From assembly GCF_007993865.1 (NCBI RefSeq), contig NZ_VIUH01000008.1, positions 94,739 through 158,738 of the forward strand: 64,000 bases of DNA, written 5' to 3'. Position numbers and translations under genes: made by a program. Under the pieces are notes generated by a model. That model saw nothing but the letters and a program-made list of their open reading frames with translations, made no database searches and was not told the DNA's origin. Numbering within the stretch: the stretch's first letter is position 1; every line of letters begins with the position of its first letter. Source of the DNA: Pseudomonas sp. SJZ079 (GTDB lineage: Bacteria > Pseudomonadota > Gammaproteobacteria > Pseudomonadales > Pseudomonadaceae). This document shows, in pieces, positions 23,784-34,001 of the stretch.

Positions 23784-23823
23784 ATAGTTGACTTAAATGC
23801 TCGGGAATTGCATACTCGCGCAC
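23784..23823 (+). promoter_or_regulatory. isc operon promoter with overlapping type 1 IscR operator
   Basis: 23784-23808 begins ATAGTTGACT and ends GCTCGGGAAT, matching about 21 of 25 type 1 IscR consensus positions and closely resembling the E. coli iscR operator. The operator contains a -35 hexamer, TTGACT (23788-23793). A 17-nt spacer leads to an extended -10, TG then CATACT (23811-23816). The expected start of transcription is near 23823, just before iscR. [2Fe-2S]-IscR bound here would block RNA polymerase, giving feedback control. Confidence 0.82.
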
Positions 23824-23848
23824 ACTGAAATTCCCGTGGTAACCCTTC

Positions 23849-24340
23849 ATGCGACTGACCACCAAAGGCCGTTATGCCGTCACCGCCATGCTCGACTTGG
23901 CGCTGCATGCACAGCATGGGCCGGTGTCCCTCGCCGATATCTCTGAACGGCAGGGCATTTCTCTGTCCTACCTGGAACAGCTGTTCGCCAAACTGCGCCG
24001 CGGAAATCTGGTTTCCAGCGTGCGCGGTCCGGGTGGTGGCTATCAGCTTTCCCGCGATATGCAGGGGATACAGGTGGCAGAGGTGATCGATGCGGTTAAT
24101 GAGTCGGTCGATGCCACGCGCTGCCAAGGCCAGGGTGATTGCCATGCCGGCGACACCTGTCTGACCCACCATCTGTGGTGCGACCTCAGCCACCAAATTC
24201 ACGAATTCCTCAGCGGTATCAGTCTGGCTGATTTGGTTACTCGCCGTGAGGTGCAAGAAGTCGCCCAGCGCCAGGATCAGCGCCATTGTCATGGCGGGAT
24301 GCCGCGCCTGGATAAAATTGAAGCGTCCACCGTCGAATGA
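23849..24340 (+). CDS. iscR: Fe-S cluster assembly transcription factor IscR
   Basis: 163 aa Rrf2-family regulator that senses [2Fe-2S] supply. An N-terminal winged helix ([20 protein letters not shown] ... [27 protein letters not shown], two separate stretches) precedes the cluster ligands Cys92, Cys98, Cys104 and His107 in [17 protein letters not shown], numbering identical to E. coli IscR. It heads the operon behind two candidate IscR sites, consistent with autoregulation. Confidence 0.97.
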   Translation: MRLTTKGRYAVTAMLDLALHAQHGPVSLADISERQGISLSYLEQLFAKLRRGNLVSSVRGPGGGYQLSRDMQGIQVAEVIDAVNESVDATRCQGQGDCHAGDTCLTHHLWCDLSHQIHEFLSGISLADLVTRREVQEVAQRQDQRHCHGGMPRLDKIEASTVE

Positions 24341-24389
24341 AATATAGGGCGTCGGCCTGCAAGGCCTGACGACTGATAGGAGAGAATCA

Positions 24390-25604
24390 ATGAAATTGCC
24401 GATTTACCTCGATTATTCCGCGACGACACCGGTCGATCCGCGTGTTGCGCAGAAGATGAGTGAGTGCCTGTTGGTGGATGGCAACTTCGGTAACCCGGCG
24501 TCGCGTTCCCACGTGTTCGGCTGGAAGGCCGAAGAAGCGGTAGAGAACGCTCGCCGCCAGGTCGCCGAGCTGGTCAACGCCGATCCGCGCGAGATTGTCT
24601 GGACCTCCGGCGCCACCGAGTCCGACAACCTGGCAATCAAGGGTATTGCTCACTTCTACAGCAGCAAAGGCAAGCACATCATCACCTCGAAGATCGAGCA
24701 CAAAGCCGTGCTGGATACCACGCGCCAACTGGAGCGTGAAGGTTTTGAAGTGACTTACATCGAGCCGGGCGAAGATGGCTTGATCACGCCGGCGATGGTT
24801 GAGGCGGTGTTGCGTGAGGACACCATTCTGGTGTCGATCATGCACGTGAACAATGAAATCGGCACGATCAACGATATCGCTACGATTGGCGAGCTGACCC
24901 GTTCGCGTGGCGTGTTCTTCCATGTGGATGCGGCGCAGTCCACCGGCAAGGTTGCGATCGACCTGGAAAAACTCAATGTCGATCTGATGTCGTTTTCGGC
25001 ACACAAAACCTACGGCCCCAAGGGCGTTGGTGCCTTGTATGTGCGGCGTAAGCCGCGTGTCCGCCTTGAGGCTCAGACCCATGGTGGTGGCCATGAGCGC
25101 GGTATGCGTTCTGGCACCCTGGCCACGCACCAGTGCGTCGGCATGGGCGAGGCCTTCCGTATCGCCAAGGAAGAGATGGCGCAGGAGAATCAGCGGATTT
25201 TGGCTTTGCGTGATCGTTTTTATCAGCAGTTTGAGGGGATGGAAGAGGTCTACGTCAATGGCAGCATGGCTGCCCGCGTACCGCATAACCTCAACCTGAG
25301 CTTCAACTATGTAGAAGGTGAGTCGCTGATCATGGCGCTGAAAGACCTCGCCGTGTCTTCGGGTTCGGCCTGTACTTCTGCGTCGCTGGAGCCGTCTTAC
25401 GTTCTGCGTGCCTTGGGTCGTAACGACGAGTTAGCGCACAGTTCAATTCGTTTCAGCTTCGGTCGTTTTACCACTGAAGCAGATATCGATTATGCCGCGC
25501 AGAAAGTTCGCGAGGCGGTCACCAAGCTGCGCGAGTTGTCGCCGCTGTGGGATATGTTCAAAGAAGGTGTCGATCTGTCCAAGGTCGAATGGGCGGCACA
25601 CTAA
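24390..25604 (+). CDS. iscS: Cysteine desulfurase IscS
   Basis: 404 aa PLP enzyme that takes sulfur from cysteine for Fe-S clusters, thiolated tRNA and cofactors. PLP Lys206 lies in [12 protein letters not shown], the active-site Cys328 in [12 protein letters not shown], and [12 protein letters not shown] is also intact; these are the E. coli positions. The C-terminal extension ending SKVEWAAH resembles the IscU-binding tail. It is preceded by GATAGGAGAG. Second gene of the isc operon. Confidence 0.98.
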   Translation: MKLPIYLDYSATTPVDPRVAQKMSECLLVDGNFGNPASRSHVFGWKAEEAVENARRQVAELVNADPREIVWTSGATESDNLAIKGIAHFYSSKGKHIITSKIEHKAVLDTTRQLEREGFEVTYIEPGEDGLITPAMVEAVLREDTILVSIMHVNNEIGTINDIATIGELTRSRGVFFHVDAAQSTGKVAIDLEKLNVDLMSFSAHKTYGPKGVGALYVRRKPRVRLEAQTHGGGHERGMRSGTLATHQCVGMGEAFRIAKEEMAQENQRILALRDRFYQQFEGMEEVYVNGSMAARVPHNLNLSFNYVEGESLIMALKDLAVSSGSACTSASLEPSYVLRALGRNDELAHSSIRFSFGRFTTEADIDYAAQKVREAVTKLRELSPLWDMFKEGVDLSKVEWAAH

Positions 25605-25645
25605 AGCTGCCGATGAGCGGCGCCTGATGAGAGAGGAATAACAGC

Positions 25646-26032
25646 ATGGCTTACAGTGAAAAGGTCATTGACCACTACGAGAACCCGCGCAACGTCGGCA
25701 AGATGGACGCGGAAGATCCCAGTGTCGGCACTGGCATGGTCGGCGCGCCGGCCTGCGGCGACGTGATGCGCCTGCAGATCAAGGTTAACGAGCTGGGTGT
25801 GATCGAAGACGCCAAGTTCAAGACTTACGGCTGCGGTTCCGCGATTGCCTCCAGCTCCCTCGCTACCGAGTGGATGAAGGGCAAGACGCTGGATGAGGCG
25901 GAAACCATCAAGAACACCCAGCTCGCCGAAGAATTGGCGTTGCCACCGGTGAAGATCCACTGTTCGGTGCTCGCCGAGGACGCCATCAAGGCGGCCGTAC
26001 GCGATTACAAGCAGAAGAAAGGCTTGCTCTAA
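25646..26032 (+). CDS. iscU: Fe-S cluster scaffold IscU
   Basis: 128 aa scaffold on which IscS-derived sulfur and iron are assembled. The three cluster cysteines lie in GAPACGDVMRL, TYGCGSAIASSS and KIHCSVLAEDA. The HscA recognition motif LPPVK (LALPPVKIHC) precedes the third cysteine. It is followed by iscA after 12 nt, with AAAGGAGG in between. Confidence 0.98.
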   Translation: MAYSEKVIDHYENPRNVGKMDAEDPSVGTGMVGAPACGDVMRLQIKVNELGVIEDAKFKTYGCGSAIASSSLATEWMKGKTLDEAETIKNTQLAEELALPPVKIHCSVLAEDAIKAAVRDYKQKKGLL

Positions 26033-26044
26033 AGGAGGTTGTCG

Positions 26045-26368
26045 ATGGCTATCAGCATGACCGAAGCTGCCGCTCAGCATGTGCGTCGCTCTCTCGATGG
26101 GCGAGGCAAGGGTGAGGGTATCCGCCTGGCCGTTCGCACGACCGGTTGCTCTGGCCTGGCGTATGTGCTGGAGTTCGTCGACGAAACCGCCAGTGAGGAT
26201 CAGGTGTTCGAGAGTCACGGGGTCAAGGTGATCATTGATCCCAAGAGCCTGGTGTACCTCGATGGTACCGAGCTGGATTTCGTCAAGGAGGGCTTGAACG
26301 AAGGGTTCAAGTTCAATAACCCTAACGTGCGTGGCGAATGTGGCTGCGGCGAGAGCTTCAATATCTGA
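26045..26368 (+). CDS. iscA: A-type Fe-S carrier IscA
   Basis: 107 aa. Carries or inserts clusters into target proteins. The three conserved cysteines are in [10 protein letters not shown] and near the C-terminus in GECGCGESF. The ATG at 26045 is best placed behind AAAGGAGG; an upstream in-frame TTG at 26039 is too close to that site. It lies within the isc operon, 8 nt before hscB. Confidence 0.97.
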   Translation: MAISMTEAAAQHVRRSLDGRGKGEGIRLAVRTTGCSGLAYVLEFVDETASEDQVFESHGVKVIIDPKSLVYLDGTELDFVKEGLNEGFKFNNPNVRGECGCGESFNI

Positions 26369-26376
26369 GGCGCGTT

Positions 26377-26898
26377 GTGGGTAGTCCTTGTCATTTCGCC
26401 TTGTTTGAGCTGCAACCCAGCTTTCGTTTGGACCTTGAGCGGTTGGCCGTGCGTTATCGCGAGCTGGCGCGGCAGGTGCATCCGGATCGTTTTGCCGATG
26501 CCTCCGAGCGAGATCAACGCTTGGCGCTGGAGCAGTCTGCGAGCCTCAATGAGGCTTACCGGGTGTTGAAGAACGCACCGCAGCGCGCGCGCTATCTGCT
26601 TGCGCTGAGTGGGCCGGAGTTGCCGCTTGAAGTCACGGTGCAAGACCCTGGCTTCCTGATGCAGCAGATGCATTGGCGCGAAGAGCTCGAAGATCTGCAA
26701 GACAGCGCCGACCTGAGTGGCGTGGCGACGTTCAAGCGGCGCCTGAAAGTTGCTCAGGATGAGCTGAACGAGAGCTTTGCCGTTTGTTGGGATGATCCCC
26801 TGCGCCGCGAAGAGGCCGAGCGCCTAATGCGTCGCATGCAGTTTCTCGACAAACTTTCCCACGAGGTGCGCCAATTGGAAGAGCGCCTCGACGATTAA
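26377..26898 (+). CDS. hscB: Fe-S co-chaperone HscB
   Basis: J-domain protein that brings IscU to HscA. 173 aa from the GTG at 26377 ([21 protein letters not shown]). The open frame reaches back into iscA, but the family begins at this point. The J-domain HPD triad is in [13 protein letters not shown] (about residue 31-33). The C-terminal three-helix IscU-binding domain follows ([18 protein letters not shown]). Confidence 0.95.
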   Translation: MGSPCHFALFELQPSFRLDLERLAVRYRELARQVHPDRFADASERDQRLALEQSASLNEAYRVLKNAPQRARYLLALSGPELPLEVTVQDPGFLMQQMHWREELEDLQDSADLSGVATFKRRLKVAQDELNESFAVCWDDPLRREEAERLMRRMQFLDKLSHEVRQLEERLDD

Positions 26899-26951
26899 CA
26901 CTCGCGCGGCCAGTCTGGCGCGCCTGATATTCAGATAAGCATTTATTAATC

Positions 26952-28817
26952 ATGGCCCTACTGCAGATCGCTGAGCCCGGACAGAGCCCCCAGCCACACC
27001 AGCGTCGGCTGGCCGTGGGGATTGATCTGGGTACTACCAATTCGCTGGTCGCTGCGGTGCGCAGTGGACTGTCCGAGCCGCTGGCCGATGCCGCAGGCGC
27101 GCTGATCCTGCCGTCGGCGGTGCGCTACCACGCTGATCGCGTCGAAGTGGGCGAAGCCGCCAAATTGGCTGCTCCCGGCGACCCGCTGAACACCGTGTTG
27201 TCGGTCAAGCGCCTGATGGGGCGCGGCCTGGCCGATGTTAAGCAGTTGGGTGAGCAGTTGCCCTATCGCTTTGTCGATGGCGAGTCGCATATGCCGTTCA
27301 TCGACACCGTGCAGGGGCCGAAAAGCCCGGTGGAAGTGTCTGCCGACATCCTCAAGGCACTGCGCCATAGAGCGGAGGCCGTGTTGGGCGGCGAGTTGGT
27401 CGGTGCGGTGATTACCGTGCCAGCCTATTTCGATGATGCGCAGCGTCAGGCAACCAAGGATGCCGCGCGTTTGGCCGGTCTGAGCGTGCTGCGTCTGCTC
27501 AATGAGCCGACCGCTGCTGCCGTGGCCTATGGCTTGGATCAGCAGGCCGAGGGCCTGGTGGCGATCTATGACCTGGGTGGCGGTACCTTCGATATTTCGA
27601 TTCTGCGTCTGACCGCTGGCGTGTTCGAAGTACTGGCTACCGGCGGCGACAGCGCGCTGGGTGGCGATGATTTCGATCATGCCATCGCCGGCTGGATAGT
27701 CGAGCAGGCTGGCTTGTCTGCCGATCTCGATCCGGGCGCGCAGCGCACACTGTTGAGCGAGGCCTGTGCGGCGAAAGAGGCGTTGACCACTGATACCTCG
27801 GTTGAGGTGAGTCATGGCGTTTGGTCTGGTTTGCTGACCCGAGAGGCGTTTGCTGAGCTGATCGAGCCGATGGTTGCGCGCAGCCTCAAGGCTTGCCGGC
27901 GTGCGGTGCGCGATGCCGGCATCGAGATCGAAGAGGTCGAGGCGGTAGTGCTGGTCGGCGGGTCCACACGGGTACCGCGTGTGCGTCAGGCGGTCGCCGA
28001 GTTGTTCGCGCGCGAGCCGTTGAGCGATATTGATCCGGATCAGGTGGTCGCCATTGGCGCGGCGATCCAGGCCGATACGCTGGCCGGTAATAAGCGTGGC
28101 GACGGTGAAGAGCTATTGCTGCTGGATGTGATTCCATTGTCGCTCGGTCTGGAGACCATGGGCGGCTTGATGGAAAAGGTTATTCCGCGCAACACCACTA
28201 TCCCGGTGGCGCGTGCTCAGGAGTTCACCACCTACAAAGATGGTCAGACGGCCATGATGATTCATGTGCTGCAGGGCGAGCGCGAATTGATCAGTGATTG
28301 TCGTTCCCTGGCACGCTTCGAGTTGCGCGGTATTCCGCCCATGGTTGCCGGCTCGGCGAAGATTCGCGTGACCTTCCAGGTCGATGCAGATGGCTTGCTC
28401 AGTGTCTCGGCACGTGAGTTGGCCTCGGGCGTTGAGGCGAGCATCCAGGTCAAGCCATCCTACGGTCTGACCGATGGCGAAATTGCCAGAATGCTGCAGG
28501 ACTCCTTCCAGCATGCCGGCGATGACAAGGTGGCGCGTGTGTTGCGTGAGCAACAGGTGGATGCGCAGCGTCTGCTTGAGGCGGTTGAGGCTGCCCTGGA
28601 AGTGGATGGCGAACGCTTGCTGGAAGCCGATGAGCGCCTGGCAATCGACGCGCAGATGCAACAGTTGCGTGAGTTGATGGCGAGTAGCGATGGCTTGGCC
28701 ATCGAGCGACAGACCAAGCGTCTGACCCAGGTGACCGACGCCTTCGCCGCGCGTCGCCTGGATGCAACGGTAAAGTCCGCGCTGGCGGGCCGTAGTCTTA
28801 ATGAGATTGAGGAGTAA
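26952..28817 (+). CDS. hscA: Fe-S specialised Hsp70 chaperone HscA
   Basis: 621 aa. Releases clusters from IscU at the cost of ATP. Hsp70 motifs: [15 protein letters not shown] near residue 22, [16 protein letters not shown] near 200 and [16 protein letters not shown] near 335. The substrate-binding domain begins after [20 protein letters not shown]. It is paired with hscB upstream and fdx 2 nt downstream. Confidence 0.97.
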   Translation: MALLQIAEPGQSPQPHQRRLAVGIDLGTTNSLVAAVRSGLSEPLADAAGALILPSAVRYHADRVEVGEAAKLAAPGDPLNTVLSVKRLMGRGLADVKQLGEQLPYRFVDGESHMPFIDTVQGPKSPVEVSADILKALRHRAEAVLGGELVGAVITVPAYFDDAQRQATKDAARLAGLSVLRLLNEPTAAAVAYGLDQQAEGLVAIYDLGGGTFDISILRLTAGVFEVLATGGDSALGGDDFDHAIAGWIVEQAGLSADLDPGAQRTLLSEACAAKEALTTDTSVEVSHGVWSGLLTREAFAELIEPMVARSLKACRRAVRDAGIEIEEVEAVVLVGGSTRVPRVRQAVAELFAREPLSDIDPDQVVAIGAAIQADTLAGNKRGDGEELLLLDVIPLSLGLETMGGLMEKVIPRNTTIPVARAQEFTTYKDGQTAMMIHVLQGERELISDCRSLARFELRGIPPMVAGSAKIRVTFQVDADGLLSVSARELASGVEASIQVKPSYGLTDGEIARMLQDSFQHAGDDKVARVLREQQVDAQRLLEAVEAALEVDGERLLEADERLAIDAQMQQLRELMASSDGLAIERQTKRLTQVTDAFAARRLDATVKSALAGRSLNEIEE

Positions 28818-28819
28818 GC

Positions 28820-29158
28820 ATGCCGCAGGTCATTTTTCTGCCCCACGCCGAGCATTGTCCTGAGGGGGCGGTGTTCGAAGTGCAGGCAGGCGAAACTGTG
28901 CTCAACGCTGCATTGCGCAATGGTATCGATATCGAGCATGCCTGCGAAAAGTCCTGTGCCTGTACCACCTGTCATGTGGTGATTCGTGAGGGGTTCAATT
29001 CCATGGAGCCTTCCGACGAGCTGGAAGACGACATGCTCGATAAGGCCTGGGGGCTGGAACCTACCTCGCGGTTGTCCTGCCAGGCGGTAGTCGCTGAGCA
29101 GGATCTGGTGGTAGAGATTCCCAAGTACACCATCAACCAGGTGTCCGAAGGTCACTGA
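28820..29158 (+). CDS. fdx: ISC-type [2Fe-2S] ferredoxin
   Basis: 112 aa adrenodoxin-type ferredoxin that supplies electrons for cluster assembly. Cluster ligands are spaced as in the family: Cys-x5-Cys-x2-Cys in ACEKSCACTTCHVVI and a fourth Cys in SRLSCQAVV. It starts 2 nt after the hscA stop, so coupling is likely. Confidence 0.96.
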   Translation: MPQVIFLPHAEHCPEGAVFEVQAGETVLNAALRNGIDIEHACEKSCACTTCHVVIREGFNSMEPSDELEDDMLDKAWGLEPTSRLSCQAVVAEQDLVVEIPKYTINQVSEGH

Positions 29159-29181
29159 TCATTTCGTCATAGGAGCAGGTC

Positions 29182-29382
29182 ATGAGTCTGCAGTGGACTG
29201 ATGTACTGGAAATCGCCATCCAGTTGGCGGAGAGCAAGCCCGATGTCGATCCGCGTTTCGTCAATTTCGTCGATCTGCACCGCTGGGTGATGGATTTGCC
29301 GGAGTTCGCCGATGATGCGCAGCGAGGTGGGGAGAAGGTTCTGGAGGCGATTCAGGCCGCCTGGATCGAAGAGGCCGGCTGA
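29182..29382 (+). CDS. iscX: Fe-S assembly protein IscX (YfhJ)
   Basis: 66 aa. Small acidic protein that binds IscS and iron and modulates cluster assembly. Conserved residues: LQWTDVLEIAIQL, DVDPRFVNFVDLHRWV and FADD. It is preceded by ATAGGAGCAGG. Last gene of the isc set; 100 nt separate it from ndk. Confidence 0.93.
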   Translation: MSLQWTDVLEIAIQLAESKPDVDPRFVNFVDLHRWVMDLPEFADDAQRGGEKVLEAIQAAWIEEAG

Positions 29383-29422
29383 GCTGTGCGCCGTACTGGC
29401 GCCGCCCTACGCATTTAACCGT

Positions 29423-29451
29423 AACCCGCGTATAATCCGCGGGTTTAATTT
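29423..29451 (+). terminator. Terminator-like hairpin with a TATAAT loop between iscX and ndk
   Basis: 8-bp stem AACCCGCG (29423-29430) with CGCGGGTT (29438-29445), followed by TAATTTTT. The 7-nt loop contains a perfect -10 hexamer, TATAAT (29431-29436). A weak -35 (TACGCA, 29408-29413) sits 17 nt upstream. The site could be the isc operon terminator, the ndk promoter, or both. Confidence 0.6.
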
Positions 29452-29482
29452 TTCGCTTTAATCCTTGTTTCTGGAGTTTTTC

Positions 29483-29914
29483 ATGGCTGTTGAACGTACT
29501 TTTTCCATCATCAAACCGGACGCTGTTGCCAAGAACGTGGTTGGCGAGATCGTTACTCGTTTTGAAAAAGCGGGTCTGCGTGTCGTTGCCTCCAAGATGG
29601 TTCAGCTGTCCGAGCGCGAAGCGGGCGGTTTCTACGCCGAGCACAGCGAGCGTGGCTTCTTCAAAGATCTGGTGGCTTTCATGGTTTCCGGTCCGGTTAT
29701 CGTCCAGGTGCTGGAAGGTGAGGGTGCCATCGCCAAGAATCGTGAGCTGATGGGCGCTACCAACCCTAAAGAAGCCGCCGCTGGCACCATCCGTGCCGAT
29801 TTCGCGGTTTCCATCGACGAAAACGCCGTACACGGTTCCGATTCCGAGGCGTCCGCCGCTCGTGAAATCGCCTACTTCTTTGCGGCCACCGAGGTCTGCG
29901 CGCGCATTCGCTAA
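29483..29914 (+). CDS. ndk: Nucleoside diphosphate kinase
   Basis: 143 aa. Balances NTP pools by phosphotransfer through an active-site histidine, visible in the invariant NAVHGSDS near the C-terminus (about residue 117). The N-terminus [17 protein letters not shown] and [16 protein letters not shown] are also typical. The ATG at 29483 is behind TGGAG; an upstream in-frame start at 29465 would add six residues that the family lacks. rlmN follows after 24 nt. Confidence 0.97.
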   Translation: MAVERTFSIIKPDAVAKNVVGEIVTRFEKAGLRVVASKMVQLSEREAGGFYAEHSERGFFKDLVAFMVSGPVIVQVLEGEGAIAKNRELMGATNPKEAAAGTIRADFAVSIDENAVHGSDSEASAAREIAYFFAATEVCARIR

Positions 29915-29938
29915 GGCGAATGGTGCGAGGGTGAAGCC

Positions 29939-31087
29939 ATGACTGAAGCTACCGGTAAAATTAACCTGCTGGGTCTGACCCAGGCAGAAATGGAACAGTT
30001 CTTCGATAGCATCGGAGAAAAACGTTTCCGTGCCGGTCAGCTGATGAAGTGGATTCACCATTTTGGTGTCGATGATTTCGATGCCATGAGCAATGTCAGC
30101 AAGGTCTTGCGCGAAAAGCTCAAGATCTGTGCTGAGATTCGTGGGCCCGAAGTGGTCAGTGAGGATATCTCGACTGACGGCACCCGTAAGTGGGTGGTGC
30201 GTGTAGCTTCCGGCAGCTGTGTCGAGACTGTGTATATCCCGCAAGGCTCGCGAGGCACGCTCTGTGTGTCGTCGCAGGCTGGCTGTGCGTTGGATTGCAG
30301 CTTCTGCTCCACCGGTAAACAAGGTTTCAATAGCGATCTGAGTGCCGCCGAAGTGATCGGTCAGGTATGGATCGCCAATAAGTCTTTTGGCTCCGTGCCA
30401 GCGAAAATCGATCGCGCCATCACCAACGTGGTGATGATGGGCATGGGCGAGCCGTTACTGAATTTTGACAACGTGGTCGCCGCCATGAAAATCATGATGG
30501 ACGACCTCGGTTATGGCATCTCCAAACGCAAGGTGACGCTGTCCACCTCGGGTGTGGTGCCTATGATCGACAAGCTGGGCGAGGTCATCGACGTCTCTCT
30601 GGCGCTGTCGCTGCATGCACCCAACGATGCGCTGCGTAACCAGTTGGTGCCGATCAACAAGAAGTACCCGCTGGAGATGCTGCTGGCCGCGTGCAAGCGT
30701 TATATCTCCGGTCTTGGCGAAAAACGTGTGCTGACCATCGAGTACACCCTGCTCAAGGATGTCAACGATAAGCCCGAACATGCTGAGGAGATGATCGCAC
30801 TTCTCAAAGAAGTACCTTGCAAGATCAACCTGATTCCGTTTAATCCTTTCCCCCACTCCGGGTACGAGCGGCCGAGTAACAATGCCATTCGCCGCTTTCA
30901 GGACCTGCTGCACAAAGCCGGACACAGCGTCACCGTGCGCACGACGCGTGGCGAGGACATTGATGCCGCCTGTGGACAGTTGGTCGGCCAGGTAATGGAC
31001 CGTACTCGCCGTAGCGAACGCTATATTGCCGTGCGTCAGTTGAGCCACGAAACCGATGCGCAGCGTTCCGCCGATCAGAAAACCTAA
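29939..31087 (+). CDS. rlmN: Dual-specificity 23S rRNA/tRNA adenine-C2 methyltransferase RlmN
   Basis: 382 aa radical-SAM enzyme that methylates C2 of A2503 in 23S rRNA and of A37 in some tRNAs. The [4Fe-4S] motif [11 protein letters not shown] (Cys-x3-Cys-x2-Cys) is intact, as are [16 protein letters not shown] and the mechanistic cysteine in DIDAACGQL. It depends on an Fe-S cluster, which suits its place downstream of the isc operon. pilF starts 10 nt after its stop. Confidence 0.96.
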   Translation: MTEATGKINLLGLTQAEMEQFFDSIGEKRFRAGQLMKWIHHFGVDDFDAMSNVSKVLREKLKICAEIRGPEVVSEDISTDGTRKWVVRVASGSCVETVYIPQGSRGTLCVSSQAGCALDCSFCSTGKQGFNSDLSAAEVIGQVWIANKSFGSVPAKIDRAITNVVMMGMGEPLLNFDNVVAAMKIMMDDLGYGISKRKVTLSTSGVVPMIDKLGEVIDVSLALSLHAPNDALRNQLVPINKKYPLEMLLAACKRYISGLGEKRVLTIEYTLLKDVNDKPEHAEEMIALLKEVPCKINLIPFNPFPHSGYERPSNNAIRRFQDLLHKAGHSVTVRTTRGEDIDAACGQLVGQVMDRTRRSERYIAVRQLSHETDAQRSADQKT

Positions 31088-31097
31088 GGGGAAATTA

Positions 31098-31859
31098 ATG
31101 CTATTGCGCCCAGCGCTGTTCTTGTTAGTCGCCAGCCTGTTGGTCGGTTGCGTCTCGACCGGCGATGTAGATCCAATGAGAACCGACAAGGGGCGCGATG
31201 AGGCCCGTGATGCCTATATCCAGCTGGGGATTGGCTATTTGCAGCAGGGCGCCAGTGGTCGCGCCAAGGTCCCGCTGAAAAAAGCCCTCGATCTCGACCC
31301 GTCCAGTGCCGATGCGCATGCTGCGCTGGCGTTGGTGTTTCAGGTCGAAATGGAGCCCAAGTTGGCCGATGAGCATTACCGTAAGGCGCTGTCGCAGCGC
31401 GGTGACGATGCCCGCTTGTTGAACAACTACGGCAGCTTTCTGTTCGAGCAGAAGCGTTACGAGGAAGCTCTTGAACGCTATCAGCAAGCGGCCCAGGACA
31501 CTCTTTATCCCGAGCGTTCACGGGTGTTCGAGAACCTCGGCTTGACCGCCCTGGAGCTAAAACAGCGTGAACAGGCAAAACTGTACTTTCAGCGCTCGCT
31601 GCGGCTCAACAGTCGTCAGCCTAAGGCCCTGATGGAAATGGCGCAGATGTCCTATGAAGACAAAGCCTACGTCCCAGCCCGCGGCTATTACGACAGCTAT
31701 AGCGCCTTGGTCGAGCAGGACGCTCGCAGCCTGTTGCTGGGTACGCGTCTGGCGACAATTTTTGAGGACCGTGATAAAGCCGCTAGCCTCGGTCTGCAAT
31801 TGAAGCGTCTCTATCCCGGTACGTCGGAATATCAGCAATACCTGTCGGAGCAAAGATGA
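31098..31859 (+). CDS. pilF: Type IV pilus biogenesis lipoprotein PilF (PilW)
   Basis: 253 aa from the ATG at 31098, behind AAGGGGAA. A lipoprotein signal (LLRPALFLLVASLLVGC, lipobox LVGC) is followed by TPR repeats (AYIQLGIGYLQQGASGRAKV; SADAHAALALVFQVE; RLLNNYGSFLFEQKRYEEALE; FENLGLTALELKQREQAKLY). PilF is the outer-membrane pilotin that helps the secretin PilQ localise and assemble. The same gene lies here in P. aeruginosa. It overlaps rodZ by 4 nt. Confidence 0.92.
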   Translation: MLLRPALFLLVASLLVGCVSTGDVDPMRTDKGRDEARDAYIQLGIGYLQQGASGRAKVPLKKALDLDPSSADAHAALALVFQVEMEPKLADEHYRKALSQRGDDARLLNNYGSFLFEQKRYEEALERYQQAAQDTLYPERSRVFENLGLTALELKQREQAKLYFQRSLRLNSRQPKALMEMAQMSYEDKAYVPARGYYDSYSALVEQDARSLLLGTRLATIFEDRDKAASLGLQLKRLYPGTSEYQQYLSEQR

Positions 31860-32851
31860 AAGCGGCTCATCCTGAAGTTGTAACAGTTCAGCGCGTCAAT
31901 CCCGGTGAGTCCCTGCGCGAGGCCCGCGAGAGTAAAAACTGGACGGTTGCCGAAGCGGCTGAGCGCTTGAATCTGACGTCTCAACGCCTGAGCCAGATTG
32001 AAGACGGTGATTTCGACAAATTGCCCGGTAGCACCTTTGCTCGCGGTTATATTCGCGCTTACGCCAAGTTGCTGGAACTGGATCAAAATCGTCTGGTGCT
32101 GGAGTTCGACCAGTTCACCGGCACCGATGCGGCAGGCAGCAGTGTGCACAGCCTGGGGCGCATCGAGCAGCCGGCGAGTTACTCGCAGCGTATCTTGCGC
32201 TTCATCAGCTTTACCTTGCTGTTGGGGCTGGTCGGCGCGGGTTTGTATTGGTGGCAGGAACACACTGAGCGACAAACGGATGAGTCGACTGCGACCAGCA
32301 TTGAACATGTCGAAGTCGAAGGTGCGGATGGCACCACGCAAATTCATCCGCTGGATGAGCCTGAGGATCAGGCCGTCATGGCCGCCCAAGGCGGCATCGA
32401 GTTGAGCTTGCCGAGCATTTCCGCCGAGCCGACCGCAGAATCTGAAACGGAGGTTGCGCAGGAGCAGGCGCTAGCCGACGCCCCGGTGCAGCCGCAAACC
32501 AGTGCCGGTGCGGCAGCGAACGATGCGCTGGCGGACGAGCCGGACTCCGCAGTCGAGAGCGCCGCCGTCGACAGCCCCGCGCCCGCTGCGGAACCCGTGT
32601 TGGCCGCAGGACAAGGCCAGGTGAATGTGACCTTCACCGCCGACTGCTGGACTCAACTGACCGACGCCAATGGCAAGATTCTGTTCAGTGCCCTCAAGCG
32701 CGGTGGCGAAAGCTTGAAAATCGTGGGTAAGGCGCCCTTGGAGCTGCGACTGGGCTTCGCCCGGGGCGCTCAGGTGAGTTACAACGGCCAAGCCGTCGAT
32801 GTTTCGCCCTTCATAACTGGCGAAACTGCACGCCTGAAGTTGGGGTTGTAA
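31856..32851 (+). CDS. rodZ: Cytoskeleton protein RodZ (HTH/DUF4115 family)
   Basis: 331 aa. Morphogenetic membrane protein that couples MreB to the wall-elongation machine. An N-terminal helix-turn-helix (SLREARESKNWTVAEAAERL ... LSQIEDGDF) is followed by one transmembrane helix (about residues 116-133, FISFTLLLGLVGAGLYW). Next comes a low-complexity acidic Ala/Pro/Glu linker, then a C-terminal beta domain (VTFTADCWTQLTDANGKILF ... LELRLGFARGAQVSYNGQAV). It overlaps the end of pilF (ATGA) and lies 3 nt before ispG. Confidence 0.92.
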   Translation: MKAAHPEVVTVQRVNPGESLREARESKNWTVAEAAERLNLTSQRLSQIEDGDFDKLPGSTFARGYIRAYAKLLELDQNRLVLEFDQFTGTDAAGSSVHSLGRIEQPASYSQRILRFISFTLLLGLVGAGLYWWQEHTERQTDESTATSIEHVEVEGADGTTQIHPLDEPEDQAVMAAQGGIELSLPSISAEPTAESETEVAQEQALADAPVQPQTSAGAAANDALADEPDSAVESAAVDSPAPAAEPVLAAGQGQVNVTFTADCWTQLTDANGKILFSALKRGGESLKIVGKAPLELRLGFARGAQVSYNGQAVDVSPFITGETARLKLGL

Positions 32852-32854
32852 GCC

Positions 32855-33967
32855 ATGCACTGCGAATCACCGATCAAGCGTCGCCAGTCGCGCAAAATCT
32901 GGGTTGGTCAGGTGCCTGTGGGCGGCGATGCGCCTATTTCGGTGCAAAGCATGACCAACACCGACACCAACGACGTGGCCGCGACCGTGGCGCAAATCCG
33001 CCGCCTGGAAGAGGCCGGCGCGGATATCGTGCGGGTCTCGGTGCCGGACATGGACGCCGCCGAGGCGTTCGGCAAAATCAAGAAGCTGGTCAACTTGCCG
33101 CTGGTCGCCGACATTCATTTCGATTATCAGATCGCGCTGCGCGTGGCCGAACTGGGCGTCGATTGCCTGCGCATCAATCCAGGTAATATCGGTCGCGAAG
33201 ATCGGGTTCGCGCTGTGGTTGAAGCCGCGCGTGACAAGGGCATTCCGATTCGCATCGGCGTCAACGCCGGTTCTCTGGAAAAAGACCTGCAGAAGAAATA
33301 CGGCGAACCGACCCCAGAAGCCTTGGTCGAGTCGGCCTTGCGTCATGTCGAGCACCTGGATCGCCTGAACTTTCCCGACTTCAAGGTCAGCGTCAAAGCT
33401 TCGGACGTATTCATGGCGGTCGCGGCCTATCGTCTGTTGGCCAAGCAAATCGAGCAGCCGCTGCATCTGGGCATCACCGAAGCTGGTGGCCTGCGTTCCG
33501 GTACGGTGAAGTCGGCCGTCGGCCTGGGCATGCTGCTGGCCGAGGGGATTGGCGATACCATCCGTATCTCGTTGGCGGCCGATCCGGTAGAAGAGATCAA
33601 GGTCGGCTACGACATTCTCAAGTCACTGCGTCTGCGTTCCCGTGGCATCAATTTCATCGCCTGCCCGAGCTGCTCGCGGCAGAATTTCGACGTGGTGAAA
33701 ACCATGAACGATCTCGAGGGGCGTCTGGAGGACCTGTTGGTGCCGCTCGATGTGGCGGTGATCGGCTGTGTGGTCAATGGCCCGGGCGAAGCCAAGGAGG
33801 CGCATGTCGGTCTGACTGGCGGTTCGCCGAGCAACCTGATCTACATCGACGGCAAACCGGCGCGAAAACTGAATAACGATAACCTGGTGGATGAGCTGGA
33901 AAGGCTGATTCGGCAGAAAGCGGCCGAGAAGGTGGCTGCCGATGCGGCCCTGATCGTACGCGGTTGA
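32855..33967 (+). CDS. ispG: 4-hydroxy-3-methylbut-2-enyl diphosphate synthase IspG (GcpE)
   Basis: 370 aa. Penultimate MEP-pathway step in isoprenoid synthesis, a [4Fe-4S] enzyme. Cluster ligands appear in the C-terminal domain as ACPSCSRQ and [11 protein letters not shown]. The TIM barrel shows [21 protein letters not shown] [21 protein letters not shown] and LRINPGNIG. It needs Fe-S clusters, like rlmN further upstream. hisS follows after 34 nt. Confidence 0.97.
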   Translation: MHCESPIKRRQSRKIWVGQVPVGGDAPISVQSMTNTDTNDVAATVAQIRRLEEAGADIVRVSVPDMDAAEAFGKIKKLVNLPLVADIHFDYQIALRVAELGVDCLRINPGNIGREDRVRAVVEAARDKGIPIRIGVNAGSLEKDLQKKYGEPTPEALVESALRHVEHLDRLNFPDFKVSVKASDVFMAVAAYRLLAKQIEQPLHLGITEAGGLRSGTVKSAVGLGMLLAEGIGDTIRISLAADPVEEIKVGYDILKSLRLRSRGINFIACPSCSRQNFDVVKTMNDLEGRLEDLLVPLDVAVIGCVVNGPGEAKEAHVGLTGGSPSNLIYIDGKPARKLNNDNLVDELERLIRQKAAEKVAADAALIVRG

Positions 33968-34001
33968 GCCTCTCGGACCCACGAGCGTCTAAGGAATTGA
34001 A

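Noticed and set aside
29465..29482. Upstream in-frame start for ndk
   Set aside because: It would add six residues absent from the family and lies upstream of the TGGAG ribosome site that serves the ATG at 29483.
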